Source: Aureisphaera galaxeae (GTDB taxonomy: Bacteria > Bacteroidota > Bacteroidia > Flavobacteriales > Flavobacteriaceae). From it: 64,000 nucleotides of DNA. This document shows, piece by piece, positions 26,328-35,910 of this stretch. Within the stretch, counting starts at the first letter, position 1. Each line of letters begins with the position of its first letter. A model generated the notes under the pieces. That model had not been told where the DNA came from. It did no database searches and worked only from the letters and a program-made list of their open reading frames with translations. The position numbers and the translations under genes are program-made. The DNA lies in the NCBI RefSeq assembly GCF_028561275.1, contig NZ_JAQQTF010000006.1:310001-374000 (forward strand), written 5' to 3'.

Positions 26328-27061
26328 GGGGCAGGATTTTGAGCATTCAACATCTGACTAGCTTTATTGAAAAGCGCCTTTAATTGCTGTTCTTTATCCG
26401 ATCTCCTCAGTGCGTCATTGGCATTTAGAAACGACTTTAATTCTTTTTTGATTTCTGGGAATAGTTCATAAAAATCATTTTTACTGTTTACCCAGTGATA
26501 GGTTCCATCCATAAGGATGACGTAATCGCTTTTGGTGTCGAAAAACTCGAAATACAAAATGCGTTTGTCTTCCTTCTTTACACGTCTTTTTCTATGTTTC
26601 TTATAAAAGACACCCAAATTATTTTCGGCCAAGCGTTCATGAAACCCTTCTATTCCATTGTTTTGGGCTTCTCGATCCGTTACATTAATAAAGGTATGTG
26701 TTCCTATGGTGAACTGTGCCACCTTGCTTTTTATGAGCTGTAGTAACGATTTTTGAGCCTCACTTTCCAAATTGGCAATAAGCTCGTCCTCATAGATATC
26801 GTACTTAAGGCTAATATTATAATAGGATTGCCCATCGTAGTCTACCCTTCCTTCATAGAAGGATTGATTAATGAAGAACTTGTGGTTTTCACGCGTGGTC
26901 TTATACCCTTCTATATATTCCACACCATTGAAAAGAGGCGTGTTTTCTATACCTACTATAGCATCGTACCACGTATAATAATTACTTTCTGAAGCTGAGT
27001 TTTGCGCATACAACAAAGACGTGAAAAAAATACACGCAATTATAATCGGGGGTATTTTCAT
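26324..27061 (-). CDS. Secreted protein of unknown function, first gene of TonB receptor operon
   Basis: 245 residues with a signal peptide (MKIPPIIIACIFFTSLLYAQ). The mature part has mixed alpha/beta character, an internal basic patch (YKKHRKRRVKKEDKR, around 155-170) and a helical, charged C-terminus. I do not recognise a domain. ATGA overlap with the receptor gene and its place at the head of the operon suggest a periplasmic partner of the receptor. The 157-bp upstream region has a near-consensus -7 element (TAACTTTA) but no clear -33 element. Confidence 0.75.
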   Translation of the reverse strand: MKIPPIIIACIFFTSLLYAQNSASESNYYTWYDAIVGIENTPLFNGVEYIEGYKTTRENHKFFINQSFYEGRVDYDGQSYYNISLKYDIYEDELIANLESEAQKSLLQLIKSKVAQFTIGTHTFINVTDREAQNNGIEGFHERLAENNLGVFYKKHRKRRVKKEDKRILYFEFFDTKSDYVILMDGTYHWVNSKNDFYELFPEIKKELKSFLNANDALRRSDKEQQLKALFNKASQMLNAQNPAP

Positions 27062-27218
27062 TGGCAGTTTTTTTGAATGAATTACAACCCTTTAGGATTG
27101 CTTTTCTGATTCTAAAGTTATTTCAAAATTGCTGAAATATGAATCAATGGGCGAAAATATTTAGGTAAACCGCCCATCTTTTATAAATAAAGAGTCTGGA
27201 AAATTGAAAATGGTTGCG

Positions 27219-27890
27219 CTATTCCATATCCGATAGCAACACCAAGTCATTCTGAATGGCAAAAATAACCAAGCCTGCGATGTTCTTCACATTGGCTTTA
27301 TCCAGAAGATTTTTTCGGTGCACCTCTACCGTTCGCTTGCTTATAAAAAGCTTGTCTGCGATCTCTTGGGACGTATATTGATGGCAGATCAATTCCAGTA
27401 CGTCTTTTTCCCTTGGGGTAATAAGCTCATCATCGAAAATGGTCTTGGCATCGTTCTTATTGGCCAAGTTAGTGATCCCCTTAATGGCCTTCATAACCTC
27501 CGCATCGTAGTAAAATCCATTGTAATACACCTGTTTTATCGTGTGAAGTACCTTATTCGGTGGCGAGTTTTTCACCAAATAGGCACTCGCGCCTACCTGA
27601 ATCATATTGCGGATAAAGGGTTTGGTATTATAAGTAGTTAGGGCTATGATACTAATTTCGGGATACGCCTTGTGAATGGTCTTGGTGGCTTCCACCCCAT
27701 TGAGTTCTGGCATTTTTATATCCATGATAATGATGTCGGGAAGCAATTCGGCTCCTGCCAGATAATCTAGTAACTCTTTTCCATTACAAGCTTGATGAAC
27801 GATATTAATATCTTCATCCTTAGAAAGAATATGGGCCATTCCAACACGGAAAAGCTCCTCGTCGTCTGCTAATACTAGATTTATTTTCAC
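27219..27890 (-). CDS. LuxR/NarL-type response regulator
   Basis: About 223 residues. Receiver with DDEE acidic pair, phospho-acceptor Asp in IIIMDIKMPE, Thr in ALTTYN and Lys in YLVKNS; C-terminal GerE helix-turn-helix (LTPREKDV-like ITPREKDVLELI, SKRTVEVHRKNLL). The open frame extends to a TTG at 27902, but the GTG at 27890 gives the usual receiver start (MKINLVLADDEE) and I prefer it. Lies 46 bp after the kinase gene and upstream of the TonB receptor operon on the same strand, which it may control. Confidence 0.88.
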   Translation of the reverse strand: MKINLVLADDEELFRVGMAHILSKDEDINIVHQACNGKELLDYLAGAELLPDIIIMDIKMPELNGVEATKTIHKAYPEISIIALTTYNTKPFIRNMIQVGASAYLVKNSPPNKVLHTIKQVYYNGFYYDAEVMKAIKGITNLANKNDAKTIFDDELITPREKDVLELICHQYTSQEIADKLFISKRTVEVHRKNLLDKANVKNIAGLVIFAIQNDLVLLSDME

Positions 27891-27936
27891 TTTTGGGGTC
27901 AATTAGTTTTCGTAAAGTTATAAAATTGAAAACATA

Positions 27937-28746
27937 CTATGCGCTACTGCCCAAAGGTTTTTCAATTTTTACCTCGATTCCCTCATTGGGTGCCGATGTC
28001 ATGGATAGCTCCGCTTTAAGTATGGCAGCTCTATTTTTTATACCACTCATTCCCAGTCCTTTAGAATTCATCGCGTCGTTTATATCGAAGCCTTTTCCGT
28101 TATCCATATACGCCAACCGCACCACCGAATCTTCCTTATGAAGTGCCACGTCTATTTGGGACGCTTCGCTGTATTTAATGGAATTGTTCATCAATTCCTG
28201 AATCACCCGAAAGAGATGTAATTCTTCGTCCGATGGCAAAGTTTCCATAGGATAGTTCGCTTCATAACGCACTTCGAACTTTCCCGATTCCGACACCTCG
28301 TCACACAGTTCTTCCAAGGCGGCTTCTAATCCAAATTTGCTTAAGGTAGGTGGCAAAAGGTCGTGGGCAATCCTACGGGAGTTTTCCAACACCGTGGAAG
28401 TGACGTTTAAAATGCTTTCCCCAAATTTATTGGCATCGTCGGTGGTAATGTCCTTTTCGGTAAGGAAATTCGCATTTAGGGATACCACATTCAGTTTTGA
28501 ACTAATGGCATCGTGTAGGTCTTGGGCAATTCGGCTTCGCTCTTCTTCTTGGGTAATAATGGTCGCCTGAAGCAATTCCTTTTGGTGATCTATTTCTAAT
28601 CGAGCCTTTTCCAATTCGGCCTTGATGATTTTTTTACGGGAAAAATAAAAGAATAGGACAATGGCTATTGCCATGAGCAGTAACAGCCCAATAGCAATTA
28701 ATATGATATTGATTACTTGATTGTCCGAGGTTAGCAAATCTTCCAC
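27937..28746 (-). CDS. HisKA_3 sensor histidine kinase, short form
   Basis: 269 residues: one N-terminal transmembrane helix (about 12-34), a short coiled coil, HisKA_3 with the phospho-acceptor His in AQDLHDAIS (about 80), and HATPase (QELMNNSIKYS, DNGKGFD, GLGMSGI). No sensing domain of its own, so the signal probably comes through a partner, perhaps the membrane protein encoded just upstream. Start is GTG at 28746. Pairs with the regulator gene that follows. Confidence 0.87.
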   Translation of the reverse strand: MEDLLTSDNQVINIILIAIGLLLLMAIAIVLFFYFSRKKIIKAELEKARLEIDHQKELLQATIITQEEERSRIAQDLHDAISSKLNVVSLNANFLTEKDITTDDANKFGESILNVTSTVLENSRRIAHDLLPPTLSKFGLEAALEELCDEVSESGKFEVRYEANYPMETLPSDEELHLFRVIQELMNNSIKYSEASQIDVALHKEDSVVRLAYMDNGKGFDINDAMNSKGLGMSGIKNRAAILKAELSMTSAPNEGIEVKIEKPLGSSA

Positions 28747-28772
28747 GAAACGAAGATAGGAATTTTAGTACG

Positions 28773-29414
28773 CTAAGAACGTCTAAACTGAGGCCGATAA
28801 TTTTTTATCCACTCGATTAGTATCAATAACTGAAAAATCAAGGTTAATATTCGATTTACATTAATTAAAGTAAACCTCGTCTCTTGAGGAATATCGAGAT
28901 CCAAAACCAAATTTCCTGAAGCGAAAATTAAAGTGCTGGAAATTAGGTAAACCAAGATTCCGACATTAACAATAACGAATTCTGATTTTCCTTGAAGGGT
29001 TTTGTAGAGATAGAGAATAGAATAAAATACTATAATTGTTTGCGTTATTGTCATCGCCAAGGGATTATACCTGAAATATATCTCAGGGTCCGCAATGAAC
29101 TGATAAGCAATAAACAGAAGGACGGGAATCAATGCAAACTTAATCCACCGCATTTTAAGGAGTTCAAAATAAAAAAGGGACAGCAGCACAAATTGACTTA
29201 TGTAGTAGTAGTGAGAAAAGTATAAGTTCGATTTCTGCAAACCGCCTCTACCTACATATAAAGCTGCAATTTGAATGATTGAAATTAGTAAAAGATAAAT
29301 CGTGAAAAGCCTGTAAGCTTTATTATTCCTAATAAAGCTTACAGTGTAAATAAGTCCAAGGACCAAGGAAACATAAACAGTAATATCTCCTATAGTTTTG
29401 AAATGTTCGCTCAC
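28773..29414 (-). CDS. Polytopic membrane protein of unknown function
   Basis: 213 residues, about six to seven hydrophobic helices spread over the whole length (for example 10-28, 37-53, 70-85, 90-107, 119-135, 145-165, 185-205). No recognised motif. GTG start at 29414, 4 bp after the preceding gene, and 26 bp before the kinase gene. Because the kinase has no sensory domain, a sensor role for this protein is plausible. That is inference from neighbourhood only. Confidence 0.7.
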   Translation of the reverse strand: MSEHFKTIGDITVYVSLVLGLIYTVSFIRNNKAYRLFTIYLLLISIIQIAALYVGRGGLQKSNLYFSHYYYISQFVLLSLFYFELLKMRWIKFALIPVLLFIAYQFIADPEIYFRYNPLAMTITQTIIVFYSILYLYKTLQGKSEFVIVNVGILVYLISSTLIFASGNLVLDLDIPQETRFTLINVNRILTLIFQLLILIEWIKNYRPQFRRS

Positions 29415-29418
29415 GGCT

Positions 29419-29778
29419 TTAGTTCAAAGGACTGCTTGGATCACAATCCGGCGGGCAAGGATTGGTAAAATCATAGATGGAATTGGAAGAAGTGGCCTCC
29501 TCTCCAGCTGCCGGTAATAAATCGCGATAGATCACCGATTTATCCGGTTGGGTCTCTTGAGAAGTACCCACGAAAATTAACTTTTCCACTCCCCCGTCGA
29601 TAGCCAAATAAGCCCGAGCACAAGGATTTCCTCCCTGTCCACTAATTTCATTCAACACTCCCTGAAGATCCTGAATAGGAATTAAAAATGCCCTAGCTGA
29701 GGTAGATGGGGCACTTCTCCAAGCAGAGGTCCATGAAATGGCTTCGGCTAATGTAATTTTCTTGTCTGTTGCACTCAT
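29419..29778 (-). CDS. Small soluble protein of unknown function, head of kinase operon
   Basis: 119 residues, no signal peptide and no membrane helix. Opens with a helical segment (LAEAISWTSAWRSA), has a compact alpha/beta middle and a Pro/Cys-rich tail (NPCPPDCDPSSP). I do not recognise the family. First of four closely spaced genes (this, membrane protein, kinase, regulator), so it probably takes part in that signalling unit. Confidence 0.65.
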   Translation of the reverse strand: MSATDKKITLAEAISWTSAWRSAPSTSARAFLIPIQDLQGVLNEISGQGGNPCARAYLAIDGGVEKLIFVGTSQETQPDKSVIYRDLLPAAGEEATSSNSIYDFTNPCPPDCDPSSPLN

Positions 29779-29840
29779 ATTTAAAGTTTATTGGTTACTA
29801 GTTGCCTGTTTTGTGGGGAAAACAGTAACTAAAAATAGTA

Positions 29841-29866
29841 AAACCCTCGTAACTTGACGAAGGTTT
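29841..29866 (-). terminator. Terminator after pgi
   Basis: Minus-strand stem AAACCTTCGT / ACGAGGGTTT (one G-T wobble) with a 6-nt loop, followed by a T-rich stretch; 24 bp after the pgi stop. Confidence 0.7.
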
Positions 29867-29889
29867 CAAAAACTTATCGATGAAGTGTA

Positions 29890-31452
29890 CTAGGACAGAC
29901 GCTTGATGAGATTCTGGGTAGATGTGTTACTTATGTGAGAAATATCCTCTTTCTCAATAGCTTGCAAAGTTCCCTTGGCCAACTTCTTGCCCAACTCCAC
30001 GCCCCATTGATCATAACTGAAGATATTCCAAACCACACCCTGTACAAAAAGCTTGTGTTCGTACATCGCAATTAAGCTTCCCAAGGACTTAGGAGTCAAC
30101 TCTTCAATTAAAATGGTGTTCGTAGGTCGATTGCCCGTAAAGACCTTAAAGGCTGTTTCTACCGTAGTACCCAATGTCCCTTGTAACAAAGCCTCTGTCT
30201 GGGCGATCATATTGGCCATTAGTTTATTCTGATGGTCTTCGTTTCCATGTAATGATTTCGCAAATCCGATGAAGTCGGTCGGGATGATCTTGGTTCCTTG
30301 GTGAATTAACTGAAAAAAGGCATGCTGCGCATTGGTTCCGGTACTTCCCCAAACTATGGTTCCTGTTTGGTAATTGATAGGATCACCGTTTCTATCCACT
30401 CCCTTTCCATTACTTTCCATAATCCCTTGCTGAAGATAGGCCACCAGTTTATTTAGATATTGGGAATAGGGTACAATGCATTCACTTTCTGCCTCGTAAA
30501 AATTGTTATACCAAACAGATAGCAAGGCCAACATCACAGGAATATTTTCTTCGAAAGCAGCACTTTTGAAGTGTACATCCGTTTCATGAGCCCCTCTTAA
30601 AAGGTTTTCAAAATTTTCATACCCTACGGCACAGGCAATGGAAAGCCCGACGGCACTCCACAGAGAGAAACGTCCCCCAACCCAATCCCACATGGGGAAA
30701 ATATTTTCTGGGGCAATCCCGAAATTGGAAACTGCTTCCAAGTTGGTGGACACGGCCACAAAATGCTTTGCTATATCCTCCGAAGTCCCCGATTGCAAGA
30801 ACCACTCTCGAATGGTATTGGCATTCGTTAGGGTTTCTTGGGTAGTAAAAGTTTTCGAAACAATGATGAATAAAGTCGTTTCGGGATTCAATCCTTTTAA
30901 GGACTCCATGGTATGATCTCCATCTACATTGGAAACGAATCGAACTTCCAGATGATTATGGTAATACCGAAGCGCTTCGCACACCATGTCGGGTCCCAAA
31001 TCGCTTCCGCCAATACCAATATTCACAATGGTTTCAATAGACTTACCCGTATAGCCTTTCCATGTTCCACCGATCACAGATTGTGTAAATCCCTTGATCT
31101 TCTGAAGGGTTTCAGAAACCTCCGGTTTCATATTCGTAAAATCCCGTAATGCGGTATGACCCACAGCTCGATCTTCCGTTTCATTGATATGCACTCCCGA
31201 AAACTGAGCTGAAATGGCTTCCTTCAGTTTTACTTCTTCTGCCAATTGAAGCAATAGCGACTGAGTAGTTTCTGAAATTCGATTTTTGGAATAATCAACA
31301 TAAAAATCGTTCCAATGAATACTGAAACGATCCGCGCGATTCGGATCATTGGCAAAATAGTCCTGCATTTTGTCCGACTTGGTTTCAGAAAAATGCGCGG
31401 TCAATTGGTCCCAAGCTTTTGTTTTTGTGGGATTTATTTTTGGGAAACTCAT
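29890..31452 (-). CDS. pgi: Glucose-6-phosphate isomerase
   Basis: 520 residues, cytosolic, interconverts glucose 6-phosphate and fructose 6-phosphate. Family signatures: [11 protein letters not shown] with SKTFTTQET (phosphate-binding), [14 protein letters not shown] and, near the C-terminus, [14 protein letters not shown]. Last gene of the pfkA-gap-kinase-pgi operon, 12 bp after the BadF-type kinase gene, and followed by a terminator. Confidence 0.96.
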   Translation of the reverse strand: MSFPKINPTKTKAWDQLTAHFSETKSDKMQDYFANDPNRADRFSIHWNDFYVDYSKNRISETTQSLLLQLAEEVKLKEAISAQFSGVHINETEDRAVGHTALRDFTNMKPEVSETLQKIKGFTQSVIGGTWKGYTGKSIETIVNIGIGGSDLGPDMVCEALRYYHNHLEVRFVSNVDGDHTMESLKGLNPETTLFIIVSKTFTTQETLTNANTIREWFLQSGTSEDIAKHFVAVSTNLEAVSNFGIAPENIFPMWDWVGGRFSLWSAVGLSIACAVGYENFENLLRGAHETDVHFKSAAFEENIPVMLALLSVWYNNFYEAESECIVPYSQYLNKLVAYLQQGIMESNGKGVDRNGDPINYQTGTIVWGSTGTNAQHAFFQLIHQGTKIIPTDFIGFAKSLHGNEDHQNKLMANMIAQTEALLQGTLGTTVETAFKVFTGNRPTNTILIEELTPKSLGSLIAMYEHKLFVQGVVWNIFSYDQWGVELGKKLAKGTLQAIEKEDISHISNTSTQNLIKRLS

Positions 31453-31464
31453 ACGCTCTTGGTA

Positions 31465-32334
31465 TTAGTTTTGGGTAGCTACGTTCAATCTATGGTTGCG
31501 GTAGTATTCTATAAGTCCATCGATGGGCCTGCGAATCACATTACCCAACTCCAACTGATAGCGTTTCATGCAATCTTCAATAATATCTTTGGAAAAATGG
31601 GCGATGGACCCTACAAAGTGAATGGGAACACTTTGAGCTTCCTTATAGCACATAATACGGTAATCGATAAAACGGATGATGCCTTCGCTAATCAGCTTAT
31701 AGAAATACCCGTTCACCTCTTCACTCGTAAAGATAAACTCCGCAAAGCTGGCTAGATAGGTATTCGGATTGGGTTTCTGATACAGATTCTGTTTGATGAC
31801 ATCGGGATCTAAATCGAAACGTTTTTCAAATTCCTTGGCCAAAACTTCCGGCATTCGCTTATAGAAGTAATCACGGATAAGGCGTTTTCCGAAGTAGTTT
31901 CCACTAGCTTCATCCATTAAGGAAAATCCTAGGGACGCTACAGGAGTGTGAATCTCCTTTCCATCGAAATAACAACTATTGGATCCCGTTCCGAGGATAC
32001 ATACAATACCGGGTTCTGTGGTCGCTGCATAAACGGCCGCAGCCACATCCTCCTGAACAGTAACCTTAGCACCTTCGAATAAATCTTCGAGTACCAAACG
32101 TAATGCCGTTCTAGGCGTTTCGGTACCACATCCGGCACCATAAAAATCCACATGACTTACCTTACCAAAGAGTCCCGGAAGGTCATTGTTTTCCTTTATT
32201 CTTTGGTAGAGATCTTCCCGCGGTACTACCGCAGGATTCAATCCACGTGTTCTTGTTTTAAGGACTTGATTCCCCGCTTCATCCAGCAATATCCAATCGC
32301 ATTTCGTGGAACCACCGTCGGCTATAATCGTCAT
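31465..32334 (-). CDS. BadF/BadG-family ATPase, probable N-acetylglucosamine-type sugar kinase
   Basis: 289 residues of the ASKHA (actin/hexokinase-like) fold. Phosphate-1 loop ADGGSTKCDW at the N-terminus, phosphate-2 loop CILGTGSNS near 115 and the adenosine motif FVGSIAHF near 245. Family members include N-acetylglucosamine kinases and other small-molecule kinases. Setting: 3 bp after gap, 12 bp before pgi, so it probably phosphorylates a hexose feeding glycolysis; many Bacteroidota lack the usual glucokinase and a protein like this could fill that place. Substrate is inferred, not read from the sequence. Confidence 0.8.
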   Translation of the reverse strand: MTIIADGGSTKCDWILLDEAGNQVLKTRTRGLNPAVVPREDLYQRIKENNDLPGLFGKVSHVDFYGAGCGTETPRTALRLVLEDLFEGAKVTVQEDVAAAVYAATTEPGIVCILGTGSNSCYFDGKEIHTPVASLGFSLMDEASGNYFGKRLIRDYFYKRMPEVLAKEFEKRFDLDPDVIKQNLYQKPNPNTYLASFAEFIFTSEEVNGYFYKLISEGIIRFIDYRIMCYKEAQSVPIHFVGSIAHFSKDIIEDCMKRYQLELGNVIRRPIDGLIEYYRNHRLNVATQN

Positions 32335-32337
32335 ATA

Positions 32338-33336
<999 letters not shown>

Positions 33337-33348
33337 CTATTTTTGAAA

Positions 33349-34335
33349 TTATACAGATGTAATATCTGCAACGCGTATTAGGTCTAAATCTATTTCGTTT
33401 TCTCCTTTTATGGCTTCGGTAAAGGGGACCGAAACCAATTTGTTGTGTGAAATTCCTATCATTACATCCCGTTCTCCTTTTAGGAGGGCATCGACGGCTC
33501 CTACGCCCAATCTACTGCCCAATACCCTGTCGTAGCAACTGGGGGTGCCACCACGCTGAATGTGTCCGAGAACGGTCACCTTTACTTCATATTCATCCAA
33601 ATTTTCCCGAATGTAATCGGCCAATTCCATAATGTTCTTTCCAATCTGATCACCTTCCGCAACCACCACGATACTGGACGACTTTCCGGACTTCTTACTT
33701 CGTCGTAAAGAAGCCACCAACCTGTCTTTTCCCATATCCTGTTCGGGAATCAAAATTTCCTCTGCTCCAGCACCAATTCCGGCATTCAAGGCAATGTCGC
33801 CCGCATCACGTCCCATTACCTCCACCAAGAACAATCGGTTGTGAGAGTTGGCTGTATCCCGAATCTTATCTATGGCTTCCACCACGGTGTTCAAAGCCGT
33901 ATCATATCCTATGGTATAGTCGGTTCCGTTAATGTCATTATCTATGGTTCCAGGGATTCCGACAATAGGGAAATCGTACTCTTCATTAAACACCTTAGCT
34001 CCGGTAAAAGTTCCGTCCCCTCCAATCACCACAAGGGCATCTATATTGGATTCCTTCAAATTATCGTAAGCTTCCTGTCTTCCGGCCTTGGTTCTGAATT
34101 CTTGAGAGCGTGCCGATTTCAGAAAAGTTCCTCCTCTATTGATGATGTTTTTCACCGATCGGGGGCCCAATTCCTTAAAGTCACCTTCTATAAGTCCTTG
34201 CAGGCCTCTAAACACACCTACACACTCTACATCATGGTAGGCACAGGAACGTACAACAGCTCGAATGGCCGCATTCATTCCAGGGGCATCCCCCCCACTT
34301 GTAAGCACTGCAATTCTTTTAATTTTCTCACTCAT
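33349..34335 (-). CDS. pfkA: 6-phosphofructokinase
   Basis: 328 residues, ATP-dependent PfkA type: VLTSGGDAPGMNAA at the start, GGDGTFTGA (ATP site), GIPGTIDNDI and VEVMGRDAGDIA. Phosphorylates fructose 6-phosphate. First gene of the glycolytic operon. A TTTG-N19-TAATTTTA promoter-like pair lies right before the ATG (34341-34371) but would leave almost no leader, so I do not call it. A CGAAAACGTT motif shared with the maltose operon lies about 55 bp upstream. Confidence 0.96.
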   Translation of the reverse strand: MSEKIKRIAVLTSGGDAPGMNAAIRAVVRSCAYHDVECVGVFRGLQGLIEGDFKELGPRSVKNIINRGGTFLKSARSQEFRTKAGRQEAYDNLKESNIDALVVIGGDGTFTGAKVFNEEYDFPIVGIPGTIDNDINGTDYTIGYDTALNTVVEAIDKIRDTANSHNRLFLVEVMGRDAGDIALNAGIGAGAEEILIPEQDMGKDRLVASLRRSKKSGKSSSIVVVAEGDQIGKNIMELADYIRENLDEYEVKVTVLGHIQRGGTPSCYDRVLGSRLGVGAVDALLKGERDVMIGISHNKLVSVPFTEAIKGENEIDLDLIRVADITSV

Positions 34336-34387
34336 TTAGGTAAAATTATAGCAAAGTTTTTATTGAACAAAGCAAAATATTGACGAT

Positions 34388-34397
34388 AACGTTTTCG
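34388..34397 (-). promoter_or_regulatory. CGAAAACGTT motif upstream of pfkA
   Basis: Minus-strand CGAAAACGTT, the same ten bases as 40687-40696 upstream of the maltose operon. LacI-type regulators favour palindromes around a central CG of this kind. Possible shared sugar-responsive operator; low information. Confidence 0.3.
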
Positions 34398-34418
34398 AAA
34401 AGGCCATTTTATGAAAAA

Positions 34419-34436
34419 GCCCCAAAATTTGGGGCT
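34419..34436 (-). terminator. Terminator after the maltose-use operon
   Basis: Inverted repeat AGCCCCAAA / TTTGGGGCT, T-rich on both sides; just after the stop of the last GH13 gene and before the pfkA promoter region. Confidence 0.75.
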
Positions 34437-34441
34437 AATTT

Positions 34442-35908
34442 TTATTTTTTTATCAAAATATGGTACTCCCAAGGAGCTAATTCCATGGGTCCGTCTTTGT
34501 TAACTTCCCATTCCCGATTCAAAATGGGATCCCAATTTGGACCTTCGGCTTCTACATTCAAGATTACGTTTTGAGGTGCGCCGCTCAAATTTGCTATGTA
34601 GATCAATTTACTATCTCCTTTCTCACGTTGGAAAGCCAAGACATTATCGTTGTTGGAAGTGAGTCGTTCATAGGATGCCGATTGCTTTCCACCAGCCATA
34701 GCTGGATAGCTATTCTTTAGTTGTCCTAATCGGGACAGGTTTTCCCAAGTCATGCCTTTATCTTTTGGAATCTGATCCTTTTCGAAGAACTTAAGACGAT
34801 GATTCAAATCATATTCCTGTCCGCTATACACTAAAGGCATTCCCTTCACACAATACGTTAGGGCCAATAACGCATCGGAAGCATCTCCCATACGCTCCTT
34901 TACAGGTCCTGCCCACGAATTCTCATCGTGATTCGTTACAAATCGCATAAGCATATCATTGTCTTCCCAGCGTCCCTGTTCCTTGGTCATATAAGCATCG
35001 AAATCTGCAACACTGCTTTCCCCTTTAGCCAAAGCATTCAGTAGATGGTGAAACTCCCATGCATAGGACATTTCAAATAAATCATCTTTCATAATCTCAG
35101 GAATCTCGGCTTCGGCCAACATGAAAATATTTTTCTCTGCTCGCAAAGCAGGAATCGCTTTTTCCCAGAAACTGGCAGGAACACTATGGGCTACATCGCA
35201 TCGAAAACCATCGATCCCTTCTTGAACGATCCAAAACTTCATAGCGTCGATCATGGCGTCTTGCATTTCCATATTGTCGTAATTAAGATCGGCCACATCG
35301 GTCCAACCCCAAGGCTCACCTTCATCATTTAAAGGATCGGTAATTTCACCCGCCTCGTTTTTGGTGTAATATTCGGGATGTTCGGTTATCCAGGGGTGAT
35401 CCCATCCTGTATGATTGGGCACCCAATCGATAATGACATACATGCCATTATCATGTGCTGTTTGTACCAACTCCCGGAAATCTTCCATGGTCCCGTGCTC
35501 GGGGTTTACGGCCTTATAGTCGGCCACCGAATAGTAGCTCCCTAAGTATTTTTTTCGCTCTTCGGGATCGGTGATCTCTTCAATGGAAGAATCGTTGGTG
35601 GCTTTCCGCTTCACCATAGATATTGGATGAATGGGCATTAGCCAAATAACCTTAACACCCAATTCCTTGAGTTGGGGAATATCCTTCGTGAAAGCATTGA
35701 AAGTGCCTTCGGGAGAGTATTGACGGATATTGGCCTCATAAATGACCCCTTGCTCCAATATAGCATCGTTAATGAGAACACGTTCTGGTTTTCTTGCCAT
35801 TTCCTGTGATTCTGTATCCTGATTTTCGCCTGCGGCTTCCTTACCGGGACCTTCCTTACAGGACCAAGCTACAGAAAGCACGAGTAAAAACACAATTACC
35901 TTTTTCAT
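34442..35908 (-). CDS. GH13 alpha-amylase-family lipoprotein
   Basis: 488 residues. Lipoprotein signal ending AWSC, then a GH13 TIM barrel: DWVPNHTGWDH (region I), GFRCDVAHS with nucleophile Asp (region II), MLAEAEIPE with acid/base Glu (region III) and FVTNHDENSW (region IV). A small beta domain ends the protein. It should hydrolyse alpha-glucans at the cell surface or in the periplasm. Third and last enzyme after pgmB and the GH65 phosphorylase; 2 bp after the other GH13 gene. Confidence 0.93.
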   Translation of the reverse strand: MKKVIVFLLVLSVAWSCKEGPGKEAAGENQDTESQEMARKPERVLINDAILEQGVIYEANIRQYSPEGTFNAFTKDIPQLKELGVKVIWLMPIHPISMVKRKATNDSSIEEITDPEERKKYLGSYYSVADYKAVNPEHGTMEDFRELVQTAHDNGMYVIIDWVPNHTGWDHPWITEHPEYYTKNEAGEITDPLNDEGEPWGWTDVADLNYDNMEMQDAMIDAMKFWIVQEGIDGFRCDVAHSVPASFWEKAIPALRAEKNIFMLAEAEIPEIMKDDLFEMSYAWEFHHLLNALAKGESSVADFDAYMTKEQGRWEDNDMLMRFVTNHDENSWAGPVKERMGDASDALLALTYCVKGMPLVYSGQEYDLNHRLKFFEKDQIPKDKGMTWENLSRLGQLKNSYPAMAGGKQSASYERLTSNNDNVLAFQREKGDSKLIYIANLSGAPQNVILNVEAEGPNWDPILNREWEVNKDGPMELAPWEYHILIKK

Positions 35909-35910
35909 TC

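Noticed and set aside
34341-34371. TTTG-N19-TAATTTTA promoter for pfkA
   Set aside because: It would start the transcript at or within the start codon, and no later start codon is available.
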